From Mycoavidus cysteinexigens (GTDB lineage: Bacteria > Pseudomonadota > Gammaproteobacteria > Burkholderiales > Burkholderiaceae), in assembly GCF_003966915.1 (NCBI RefSeq), contig NZ_AP018150.1, forward strand, positions 1,612,001-1,676,000: a stretch of 64,000 bases of DNA. The letters run 5' to 3'. The notes beneath the pieces were generated by a model. The model ran no database searches and was not told the DNA's origin. It worked only from the letters and a program-made list of their open reading frames with translations. The position numbers were made by a program, and so were the translations under genes. Each line of letters opens with the position of its first letter. The stretch's first letter is position 1. This document shows positions 1 through 8,000 of this stretch, in pieces.

Positions 1-32
1 TTGTTCCCGCTTTTCAAACGAAACAAAAACAT

Positions 33-221
33 ATGAGACATAAGGATATACGATTGACTTTCAAAATACTAGGAATATCGATGGAAACTGTCAATATCAA
101 ACCCAAAGAATTACGCAAAATATTACAGCTCGTGTTAGCGAGTCTCGCTATTTGGCGCTTGCCCGACATCATGACCGTCTTATTTTCGGGTATCTGCGCC
201 CTTATCCAAACAATACGATAA
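33..221 (+). CDS. Uncertain small ORF or 3' end of an upstream phage gene
   Basis: A 62-codon frame whose stop (TAA) directly abuts the start codon of the baseplate gene, a junction typical of packed phage operons. The same frame is open to the left edge of the window, so it may be the C-terminus of a longer gene. The predicted product has a hydrophobic C-terminal half and matches no family I recognise. Another frame is also open over much of the interval, so coding potential is weak. Confidence 0.25.
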   Translation: MRHKDIRLTFKILGISMETVNIKPKELRKILQLVLASLAIWRLPDIMTVLFSGICALIQTIR

Positions 222-1367
222 ATGGCTCAACTCACCGAACAAGGCTTCATCATTGAGCGATTGGATGCCAATCTCGCTCAACTCGATGCAGGCTTTCGCA
301 CGATCTATGGCGCGGACATCAATACCGAGCCGGATAGTCCTGATGGGCAAATCATTGGCCTCATCGCCCAAATCAAAACCGATCTGGAAGAGCTTGCTGA
401 ATCCATTTATAAAGCGCTCGATCCTGAAGCTGCCAGCGGCGTTTGGCTTGAACAGCGCGTCGCCTATGCCGGACTCACGCGCAGGCAAGCACGCCATAGC
501 TATCTCCGCAATACGATCTTGACGGGCGAACCAGGCACAAGCATTCCGGCAGGCGCAGCCCTCACCGATCCGCATCATCGCCGTTGGATTGTCGTGACCG
601 ATACCACGCTGAATGAAAATGGCTCGGCGCACGCTGATTTAAGAAGCGAAGCACTTGGTGCCTTTCCTCTGCCCGCCCACACCGAACTCACCCTCGAAAC
701 GCTTTTTTTAGGCTGGCGCTCAGCTCAAAGCAGCCAAGCCGCAGAAGCTGGAGAAGAGGAAGAAACCGATGCTGAATTGCGACGCCGGTTCTTTATTAGC
801 CGTGCAAAAGCGGCTCAAAACTCCGTCGATGGGATGATCGTTAAGTTGCTTCAACTCGCCGATGTTCGCCAAGCCGTCTGTTTAGAAAATAACACGGATC
901 GAACCGATACGAATGGGGTACCCGCGCATAGCCTCAATATTATTGTAGAAGGCGGCTCGGATGCCGAGATTGCCCAAGTGATCTTTGAGAATAAAACCGC
1001 TGGCACAGGGCTACGCGGCGCAGTGCAAACGCACATTCTCGATAACAAGGGTATGACGCGCTCAATCCGCTTTGATCGGCCTGCGGTCATCGCTTGTGCT
1101 GCTTATCTCGAAGTGCGACGCAATGCCCATTTTACGGCGGTCGATGTCGAGGCAATTAAAGCCACTCTAACAAAAACCGCGTTCAGCATTGGCGAAACCG
1201 TGCTGCTCTCGCGCTTATACAGCCCCATCAATACCGTACAGGGGTTTTGGGTGGAAACACTCAACATTGGTCGACGCTGCACACCCCTCGCCGCCAACAA
1301 TATTGAAATCGGCGTGCGCGAGATGGCCCGCTTTGCGGCTAACGATATTGAAGTCGTCGTGCTCTAA
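222..1367 (+). CDS. Phage baseplate J / gp47-like protein
   Basis: Baseplate wedge component of a contractile tail, 381 residues, in the usual size range of the baseplate J/gp47 family. The N-terminus matches the family pattern: a short helical start, then the stretch around residue 35 containing SPDGQIIG, followed by a region on the Ala/Thr-rich beta fold and an acidic spacer near residue 175 before ELRRRFF. The C-terminal half has the alternating strands expected where the wedge contacts the tube. It starts immediately after an upstream stop with no clear Shine-Dalgarno, so translational coupling is likely. The next gene is a DUF2612 tail protein 12 nt away, the order seen in several myovirus-type prophages. 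Whether the particle is a phage or a tailocin cannot be told here. Confidence 0.9.
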   Translation: MAQLTEQGFIIERLDANLAQLDAGFRTIYGADINTEPDSPDGQIIGLIAQIKTDLEELAESIYKALDPEAASGVWLEQRVAYAGLTRRQARHSYLRNTILTGEPGTSIPAGAALTDPHHRRWIVVTDTTLNENGSAHADLRSEALGAFPLPAHTELTLETLFLGWRSAQSSQAAEAGEEEETDAELRRRFFISRAKAAQNSVDGMIVKLLQLADVRQAVCLENNTDRTDTNGVPAHSLNIIVEGGSDAEIAQVIFENKTAGTGLRGAVQTHILDNKGMTRSIRFDRPAVIACAAYLEVRRNAHFTAVDVEAIKATLTKTAFSIGETVLLSRLYSPINTVQGFWVETLNIGRRCTPLAANNIEIGVREMARFAANDIEVVVL

Positions 1368-1379
1368 AAATCACACACC

Positions 1380-2033
1380 ATGTCTTACGAATCACTGCTT
1401 ATTTGGCAGTATAAGGGCAAGCCTAAAGCGCATGCCACCGCACAACTGATCGATCACTATTTTAGCGACACATGGCGCGGCCTCGCCGATTTACCCAATG
1501 CGCTCCATATTGAGACCGCTTCAGGCAAAAACCTAGACCTGGTAGGCCAACATGTCGGGCAATCTCGCATTTTAAAAGGACTCGCTCCACGCCACTTATT
1601 CAGCTTTGAACGCGCACCAGGCGCTAAAGGGTTGAGCCGAGCAGGTTTAGGCGGCGGCAAATGGTATCGCAAAGGCGATGTCATTACCGATTCCGTCGTG
1701 CTCGATGACGATGATTTTCGCTTTCTCATCAAATGCCGCATCGCCAAAAACCATATGACGGGCACCATCCCTGACATTACACACGCGCTGGATTTTATCT
1801 TTGGCGGGCAAGCCGCTGTTTATGACCAGTACGACATGAGTTTCACCGTCACCATTCGCAGCGATCAAATCACTGCCTTTAAACGCTATGCGATTCGGAC
1901 TTTAGATATTCTGCCCCGACCCGCAGGCGCCAACGTCAACTATGTCGTTTTAGCCAACATTACCGCTTTCGGATTCGCCAACTCACCTGGCGCATTCGCT
2001 TTTAACCATGGAAAATTTGCGAGGTATTTATGA
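1380..2033 (+). CDS. DUF2612 family phage tail/baseplate protein
   Basis: 217-residue protein of the DUF2612 type, found between baseplate J and the tail fibre gene in contractile-tail prophages. Recognisable features are the N-terminal Trp-rich segment, the block around residues 40-60 (ETASGKNLDLVGQHVG) and the segment near residue 110 (DDDFRFLIKCRI) that resembles the tail protein I fold, where the fibre attaches to the baseplate. Its stop overlaps the start of the tail fibre gene in an ATGA junction, so the two are translationally coupled. Exact structural role is inferred from position. Confidence 0.8.
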   Translation: MSYESLLIWQYKGKPKAHATAQLIDHYFSDTWRGLADLPNALHIETASGKNLDLVGQHVGQSRILKGLAPRHLFSFERAPGAKGLSRAGLGGGKWYRKGDVITDSVVLDDDDFRFLIKCRIAKNHMTGTIPDITHALDFIFGGQAAVYDQYDMSFTVTIRSDQITAFKRYAIRTLDILPRPAGANVNYVVLANITAFGFANSPGAFAFNHGKFARYL

Positions 2034-3019
2034 CCCTTTATCAACGTCCTGATGAACACGTCTTTGCTGAGGGCGCGCGCCCTGGCGAAGTCCAACCCTT
2101 TCCCGATCTCTCCAGAGGATGGGGTATCGCCTTTGAGCAAACCGGCGGCATCCCACCTATGGAATGGTTCAATTTTATCGGCAAACGCACTGATGAAGCC
2201 ATTCGCTATCTGATGCAAAGAGGCTTGCCTGAATGGTCCGATACTGAAGAGTATCCCGAAGGCAGCTATATTCAGCACGGCGGCAAAACCTATCGAGCCA
2301 AAGTAGCAAATCAAGGCAAAGTGCCTTCAACTGGCTTAGCCGAATGGGAAGAATGGGGCCTTACGCGTGAAGCCCTCGACGCACACTTTCATCCCAAAGA
2401 CGGTGAATTGGCTTGGCCCAAAATCACTAAAACACCCACCACATTAGACGGTTACGGTATTACCGATGCCGCTACCGCTCAAGATGTGCAAAACCGCTTT
2501 TCCGAAATCCAACAGCGCTTTCATCCTAAAAATGGTCCATTGCCTTGGGCAAAAATTTCTGACAAACCCTCAACGCTCACCGGATACGGCATTACAGATG
2601 CTGCGCCCATTGCTAACCCAGCTTTCTCCGGCCAGCCTACCGCACCCACTCCGTCAGCTCAAGACAGGAGTACCCGTATCGCTACCACCGCTTCCACCTG
2701 GGCCACCCTTCTTAGCCTGTTCACTGGGCCAAACCGACAATCCTTTCAAGACAACGGATTCCAGAAACTTCCAGGCGGCCTCATTCTCCAATGGGGTTTC
2801 ACCTCTACCCACGGCAATGGAATGTCTAATGTGATTTTCCCTGTCAAGTTTTCAACGAAATGTCTGGCCATTCATGGCACTCATCTCGGCACTGGATGTG
2901 CAACCGTCATCGAATATGTCGGGACTCGAACCAATATCGGCGCCACATTACGCACTCTCGATGAAAATGCCATGACCCGCGCAGGATGGGGCCTTCATTG
3001 GTTTGCTATTGGACATTAA
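2030..3019 (+). CDS. Phage tail fibre protein
   Basis: 329-residue receptor-binding fibre. The N-terminal part (about residues 1-60) would dock on the baseplate, and a short chitin-binding-like WxxxxxYxxGxxV segment lies near residues 70-100. Two copies of a fibre-shaft repeat with the core W-x-KI-x-x-x-P-x-TL-x-GYGITDA follow at about residues 119-147 and 163-191. The C-terminal part (about 230-329) resembles the gp53-like fibre tip, with QxLPGGLILQWG as the best landmark. The start overlaps the preceding gene by 4 nt and a GAGGT element lies 8 nt upstream. It is followed by its chaperone. Host specificity cannot be read from the sequence. Confidence 0.88.
   Translation: MTLYQRPDEHVFAEGARPGEVQPFPDLSRGWGIAFEQTGGIPPMEWFNFIGKRTDEAIRYLMQRGLPEWSDTEEYPEGSYIQHGGKTYRAKVANQGKVPSTGLAEWEEWGLTREALDAHFHPKDGELAWPKITKTPTTLDGYGITDAATAQDVQNRFSEIQQRFHPKNGPLPWAKISDKPSTLTGYGITDAAPIANPAFSGQPTAPTPSAQDRSTRIATTASTWATLLSLFTGPNRQSFQDNGFQKLPGGLILQWGFTSTHGNGMSNVIFPVKFSTKCLAIHGTHLGTGCATVIEYVGTRTNIGATLRTLDENAMTRAGWGLHWFAIGH
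2384..2602 (+). repeat. Duplicated tail-fibre shaft motif
   Basis: Two 87-bp copies at 2384-2470 and 2516-2602 encode related 29-residue blocks, each starting HFHPK/RFHPK and ending GYGITDA. The copies lie 132 bp apart and are diverged at DNA level, so this is an old structural repeat of the fibre shaft. Confidence 0.7.
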
Positions 3020-3071
3020 TTTGCCCTCTCATGTCTATTCTTCTGTTTTCTATTTAAACCCACTTCATAGT

Positions 3072-3491
3072 ATGACTTTTTATTATTCAAAATCAGAACC
3101 CGGATTTTACTGCGTCGGGATACATGGCGATAACATCCCTAAAGATGCTGTCTCTATTACTCAAGAAGAGCACACCGCATTGCTCAATGCCCAATCCAAA
3201 GGTAAATGGATCCAGTCTAATGAGAACGGCTACCCAGTGGCTGTTGACCCGCCTCCACTTACCCCTGAGGAGTGGGCCGACATTAATTTACGCCGTCGAC
3301 AAGCTCGGTTGAGTCAAGCGGCTTTAAAAGTTGCTCCTTTACAAGATGCCGTAGACCTCAACATCGCCACGGATGACGAAAAACAACTTCTCAAAGAATG
3401 GAAACTTTATCGGGTTGCTCTCAACCGCATTGAGCAGCACTCTAGCCTTTCCGCCGAGATCGAATGGCCTAAACCGCCTGATGAGAATTGA
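3072..3491 (+). CDS. Tail fibre assembly protein (chaperone)
   Basis: 139 residues from the ATG at 3072. A longer frame begins at a TTG at 3003 inside the fibre gene, but the family N-terminus (MTFYYSKSEPGFY) matches the ATG. Family landmarks are the IPxDAVxIT segment, the K-x-I-x-x-x-x-x-G-x-PV block, the 'PPPLTPEEW' linker and a C-terminal helical pair ending in the usual W-P-x-x-P. It helps trimerise or mount the fibre encoded just upstream. An intrinsic terminator follows the stop. Confidence 0.85.
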   Translation: MTFYYSKSEPGFYCVGIHGDNIPKDAVSITQEEHTALLNAQSKGKWIQSNENGYPVAVDPPPLTPEEWADINLRRRQARLSQAALKVAPLQDAVDLNIATDDEKQLLKEWKLYRVALNRIEQHSSLSAEIEWPKPPDEN

Positions 3492-3509
3492 ATCCATTGA
3501 TATTGTGTC

Positions 3510-3535
3510 GACCGCCTTAGAGCGGTCTTTTTTTT
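3510..3535 (+). terminator. Rho-independent terminator after the tail genes
   Basis: Six-base-pair GC-rich stem GACCGC/GCGGTC around a 6-nt loop, followed by eight T. It separates the tail operon from the lysis cassette. Confidence 0.85.
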
Positions 3536-3559
3536 CGTCTACACACTTATAAAAAATTC

Positions 3560-3985
3560 ATGACCGACACCTTTGACAGGGCCGCCCTCCTAGCCGAACT
3601 CAAACGCGATGAAGGCGAGCGCTTTAAACCCTACTTCGATACCGTCGGCAAAATCACTATTGGTGTTGGGCGCAATCTCACCGATGGTGGCATCTCTCAG
3701 AGCGAATGCGAAATGCTTTTACACAACGATATTCAAAATACGCTTAGATGGCTGGATCGGCATTTACCGTGGTGGCGGACTCTGGATGCAGTACGGCAAC
3801 GCGTACTCATTAATATGGCTTTTAACCTGGGCGGCCATCTTCTGACCCTTGTTCATACGCTCGCAGCTACGCAACGCAACAATTATGCAACTGCAGCTAA
3901 TGAAATGCTTGCTTCAAAATGGGCGAATCAGGTCGGCGCACGAGCACTGCGCTTAGCCAATATGATGCGCACCGGAAAAATTTAA
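3560..3985 (+). CDS. Phage endolysin, T4-type lysozyme (GH24)
   Basis: 141-residue muramidase that cuts the glycan backbone of peptidoglycan at the end of the lytic cycle. The T4 lysozyme catalytic triad is present with correct spacing: Glu18, Asp27 and Thr33 in a DEGxRxKxYxDTxGxxTIGxG context. The C-terminus has the usual NQ-x-x-x-RA-x-R-x-x-x-M-x-R-TG ending. No signal peptide or SAR segment is seen, so release should depend on the holin encoded next. No Shine-Dalgarno is visible before the ATG. It opens the lysis cassette endolysin-holin-Rz/Rz1. Confidence 0.93.
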   Translation: MTDTFDRAALLAELKRDEGERFKPYFDTVGKITIGVGRNLTDGGISQSECEMLLHNDIQNTLRWLDRHLPWWRTLDAVRQRVLINMAFNLGGHLLTLVHTLAATQRNNYATAANEMLASKWANQVGARALRLANMMRTGKI

Positions 3986-4001
3986 CGCTCAATATTAAAA
4001 A

Positions 4002-4298
4002 ATGAATCTTCACGAACATGATCGAACGTTTGTTGCCACGCTTGCTGCGATGGGCGCGGTGATTGGGTTTGGCCAGCTGCTCACCGGTGGCGAGAAAATC
4101 ACCGCTCGACTGATTATCGGGCGCATGATCGTGGGGGCGGGTTTAAGCGTCGCTGCCAGTTCCATCCTCATGCTTCTACCTGAACTTTCTCCGATCGCTG
4201 TCACAGGCCTCGGCGCAGCACTCGGTATTCTCGGCCAGTCCTATCTAGAACTGGCTGTGCAACGTTGGTTAGGCAAACGCTCGAATCATGCTGAATAA
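4002..4298 (+). CDS. Phage holin
   Basis: 98-residue membrane protein between endolysin and spanin genes. Three hydrophobic segments are visible (about residues 10-28, 38-58 and 62-82), with a basic C-terminal tail, resembling the LydA/holin group of small three-segment holins. It would form the inner-membrane lesion that lets endolysin reach the wall. Its last codons overlap the Rz start by 11 nt. Family assignment rests on topology and synteny. Confidence 0.75.
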   Translation: MNLHEHDRTFVATLAAMGAVIGFGQLLTGGEKITARLIIGRMIVGAGLSVAASSILMLLPELSPIAVTGLGAALGILGQSYLELAVQRWLGKRSNHAE

Positions 4299-4848
4299 TT
4301 GGATGGCCGCTCTATTAAGACCATTGTGCATTGCAGCAACGGCCTTTTTCTTTGGCATAACGTGCGCCGGTTCTTTTTACTACGGCCCACGTATTCAAAA
4401 AGAACGCTCAGCGTTGGTGCACTATAAAGCTCAGCTCGCCACGGCCCATGCCCAATTGATTGAAGCACAAGCCAAGGTCGTCATTCAAACTGAAATTCAA
4501 TACCGCGACCGCATCAAAATCGTCAAAGAAAAAGGCGACGCCATTATCAAGGAAACCCCCATCTATGTTACCCAAGCTGATAATGATCATTTTAGCGTTA
4601 GTGTTGGCTTCGTGCGCCACTACAACGCCGCTTTTACCGGCGAGCTTGCCGGAGCTCCCGCCAAGTCTGACCGAGAACCCGCCGGAATTTCGATTGCTGA
4701 GATTGCCGAGGTCAACTCCCATAACGCCAGTGTCTGCTGGCAATGGCGCGAGCAAGCGCTTGGATTAAGAGCGTTTTATCGGCAGCTACGGCTACAAAGA
4801 GATGCGGTAACTTCTTCTCACCCTATTTCAGGAAAACTAGGGGGTTAA
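4288..4848 (+). CDS. i-spanin, Rz-like
   Basis: 186-residue inner-membrane spanin: one N-terminal transmembrane segment (about residues 12-32) followed by a long periplasmic helix rich in Ala, Gln, Glu and Lys (about 38-90), then a variable C-terminal part with two Cys-containing helices. With the o-spanin encoded inside it in another frame it would fuse inner and outer membranes in the last step of lysis. It overlaps the holin gene. Length is somewhat above lambda Rz. Confidence 0.8.
   Translation: MLNNWMAALLRPLCIAATAFFFGITCAGSFYYGPRIQKERSALVHYKAQLATAHAQLIEAQAKVVIQTEIQYRDRIKIVKEKGDAIIKETPIYVTQADNDHFSVSVGFVRHYNAAFTGELAGAPAKSDREPAGISIAEIAEVNSHNASVCWQWREQALGLRAFYRQLRLQRDAVTSSHPISGKLGG
4565..4768 (+). 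CDS. o-spanin Rz1, lipoprotein nested inside Rz
   Basis: 67 codons in a different frame entirely inside the Rz gene, counted from ATG 4565 (an alternative ATG is at 4583). The product has a hydrophobic signal (LIMIILALVLASC) with a lipobox ending in Cys17, then a short Pro-rich chain (ATTTPLLPASLPELPPSL) typical of Rz1 o-spanins. It would be exported, lipidated, sit in the outer membrane and pair with Rz through its C-terminus. The open frame extends upstream to 4460, but the lipoprotein signal fixes the functional start. Nested Rz/Rz1 is known in lambdoid phages, and easy to miss in annotation. Confidence 0.85.
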   Translation: MLPKLIMIILALVLASCATTTPLLPASLPELPPSLTENPPEFRLLRLPRSTPITPVSAGNGASKRLD

Positions 4849-4865
4849 AATAGTTAAACTTTCCT

Positions 4866-5011
4866 TTAAACAGATGTCTCAGCGGATCCTTCTTCCTCAG
4901 AGGATACTTCACCAGACTCTTCCGATTCAAGGAATATTTCGTCCTCGAGGATGAGTTCATCAGAGACTTCTGGCTCAGTTCTCTGTCCCTGCTCAAAGCG
5001 TTCAATTGGCG
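4866..5011 (-). pseudogene. Out-of-frame acidic tail downstream of the NACHT-WD40 gene
   Basis: Directly after the stop of the NACHT-WD40 gene, the neighbouring minus-strand frame is open for about 48 codons to a TAA at 4866-4868. It encodes a strongly acidic, Glu/Ser-rich sequence beginning APIERFEQGQRTEPE and ending SAETSV. It has no start codon of its own. Its composition looks protein-like, which suggests that the NACHT protein once ended here, or does so after a frameshift. It could also be chance. Confidence 0.45.
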
Positions 5012-8000
5012 CTATCGGTCAGTCAGACTAAAATCCTGAGTTCTTTGAATAGACGCATCGGTTAAATTCAGATCGTTTTGAGATGCATCTTCTAATTCAG
5101 AGGGTGGGTTTATATTGGATTCGCCAGAATTTTCTCCGGAAAATGCTGCCACATTTCCCCGTTTTTGTGCAATCAAGCGGGCATTCATCGGACTTAAGCC
5201 TTCTCCCCTTTCGCCTTCTCCCCTTTCGCCTTCTCCCCTTTCGAATGACGCACCGACGAGGGTAAGTACGGCTTGATGTGATGTCCAGCTTAAAATGACC
5301 CGGTAGTCTTCCCCATTCTTTTCCACCTGCCACAGGCGAACTGCTTTATCGCTCCCACCGGTTGCCAGTATCATCGCGCCTTCTACTGTCTTTTGCCACG
5401 CAACCGACTGAACACCCCCGTTAAAACCTTTAATTGTCGCCACCCATTGTTTTGAGCCTACCAACCATAACTTCACATTCCCATCACCTCCCCCAGAGGC
5501 CACCCACCTGCCGTCTGGCGAAAAGCTCACACTCTTTACCATCCCCCCATGATCGTAATATGGGGTAACCCTCTCCATATCATAATCATAACACTCGTGC
5601 CCAAATATACGTCTATCGAGCTCACAACTTTCCGTCTTTTTGCTTTCTACGTGCCATAGCCTCACCGTATTGTCTTCACTCCCAGAGGCTAACCATTCTC
5701 CAACTGGCGAAAAACTCACACTCGATACCTGACTATTATGAACATTTCTCGACTCGCCCACCAGCTCGAACACTTCATCTTTCCCCCCCCACAGTATCAC
5801 CCTCCGACTCAATTCTCCAGAGGCTAACCAGTTCCCGACTGGCGAAAAACTCACACTCAATACTTGACTACTATGATCTCTCAACGTGTGCCACGACTCG
5901 GACGATTCGTTTCTTACGCGCCACAGCTTCACAGTACAGTCCCAACTCCCTGAAGCCAACCACTGCCCATCAGGCGAAAAGCTCACACTAGACACACAAC
6001 CATCATGTTCCTCATACGTCCGCACCAGTTTGCGTGACTCGTTTTCTACGCCCCACAGCTTCACAGTACCGTCATAACTCCCAGAGGCCAACCACTGCCC
6101 ATCAGGCGAAAAGCTCACACTAGACACACCCTTACTATGTCCTTTATACGTGTGCGCTAACCCGCATAGCTCGCTTTTTACATCCCACAGCTTCACAGTA
6201 CCGTCCCAACTCCCCGAGGCTAACCACATATCGTCTGACGAAAAGCTCACACTACTCACTCCACCATTATGTCCTTCATACCTGTGCTCGAGCTCACGCA
6301 ATTCGCTTTTTAAATCCCACAGCTTCACAGTATGGTCATCACTCCCAGAAGCTAACCATTTCTCATCTGACGAAAAACTCACGCTAATCACACAAGCACT
6401 ATGCCCTTCATACGTATGTACCGGTTCGCACGATTCGCTTTCTACCCGCCACAGCTTCACAGCACGGTCACCACCTCCAGAGGCTAACCAATTCCCCTGT
6501 GAAGAAAAGCTCACACTAGTCACTCTACCGTCATGCCTATATATGCGTTTCAGCACCAGCAATTCGTTTTCTAGGCTCCACAACCTCACAGTCTTGTCAT
6601 CACTCCCAGAGGCTAACCAGTTCCCCTGTAACGAAAAGCTCACGCTATTTACCGTATCACTATGTGCTGTATATCTGAGCGCGTCTGACTCGCGCGAGCC
6701 GCTTTTTACATGCCACAGCTTCATGCTATTGTCATTACCCCCAGAGGCCAACCACGTCTCGTCTGACGAAAAGCTCACGCTATTCACTCCACCATTATGT
6801 CCTTCATACACATACTCCGCCCCAGGCAATTTACTTTCTACGTTCCACAGCTTCACGCTCCCATCAATCCCTCCAGAGGCCAACCACATATCGTCTGACG
6901 AAAAGCCCACACTCATTACATCTCCATCATGCCCTTCATACACACACTCCGGCTCGCGAGATTCGTTTTCTAGATTCCATAGACTCACGCCCCCGTCTCC
7001 ACTTCCAGAGGCTAACCATTTCCACTTTGACGAAAAGCTCACACTAGTCACTTCCCATTTGTGGCCTCTATACCGACGCACCGGTTCTAAAGAGCTCTCA
7101 GCCTGGTACAAGCTCTCAGCCTGGTATAGTTCAATCAGGCCACACGGAGCACTCTGCCCCTGTCCCGTTCCAACTGCCAACCAGCCTCCATTAGAGGAGA
7201 AGCTACACGCTCCAACAGATTCTTTGAACTCTAACGCTGGCTTTTCCCCAAATTCAACATCAGCTAGCTTTGCTCCATTGAAATTGGCTTCACGTAACCA
7301 CGCGCCTCGGAATTTCACTTTGCTTAAATCTGCACCTTCGAATCTGGCGTGGTCAAATACCCCATAACTTAAATCTGCCTCCGAGGCATGAATATTGTCG
7401 AAATTCACTCCATTGAATTGCACTCCTGCTCTGACCAAAATTGTCAGTGCATTCGCCGCTGCGGTTTGAACCTTTTCTTTTTTCGTCTTTGAATCCTCGA
7501 CCCACACGCGTAACTGTTGTTCGAATACTGGCTCCTGTTTCACGCGCTCTGCTAAAAATTGAAGTACCGCTGGGTCTTTATTAATAAGATTTAACGTATT
7601 GAACTTGATATCTTCTGCGTTATTTTTCCCAGTAGATTCTTCAATTTCGCCCCATATTTTCCGCGCCGCAAAATAATCACGTAATGATTTATGGATAAAC
7701 CGATATTCCTTGCCCAAATCATTTGACCCGCTCTGGCATATTAACAACGAATTTAAGCGCATCAACACTGTGCTAGTTTCCTCATCACCTAATAATCGTC
7801 TGCGCCAATCTCCCTCTGGAGCAGAGTTATTTTTTTTCCATTTCGCATAAGCGATAGCTTGATAATGTGTTGTTACTTCCCGAGCTTGGTACATTTCCAA
7901 TGCAAGCTCTTGGCTAAAATCCATCCCAAAACCCTCAAAGCCTGCTCGCTCCATGTCTTTAAACTCTTTTCTTTCTTTTGAACCAACCTCAAGTATTTGG

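Noticed and set aside
4823-5005. 60-codon minus-strand ORF next to the acidic tail
   Set aside because: It reads the complementary composition of the acidic frame, giving a Lys/Arg/Ser-rich chain without family; the acidic frame looks more like protein.
6150-7367. A 405-codon open frame on the + strand across the WD40 array
   Set aside because: It is antisense to the NACHT-WD40 gene. The periodic composition of the repeat keeps the frame open, and its translation is a low-complexity repeat without family.
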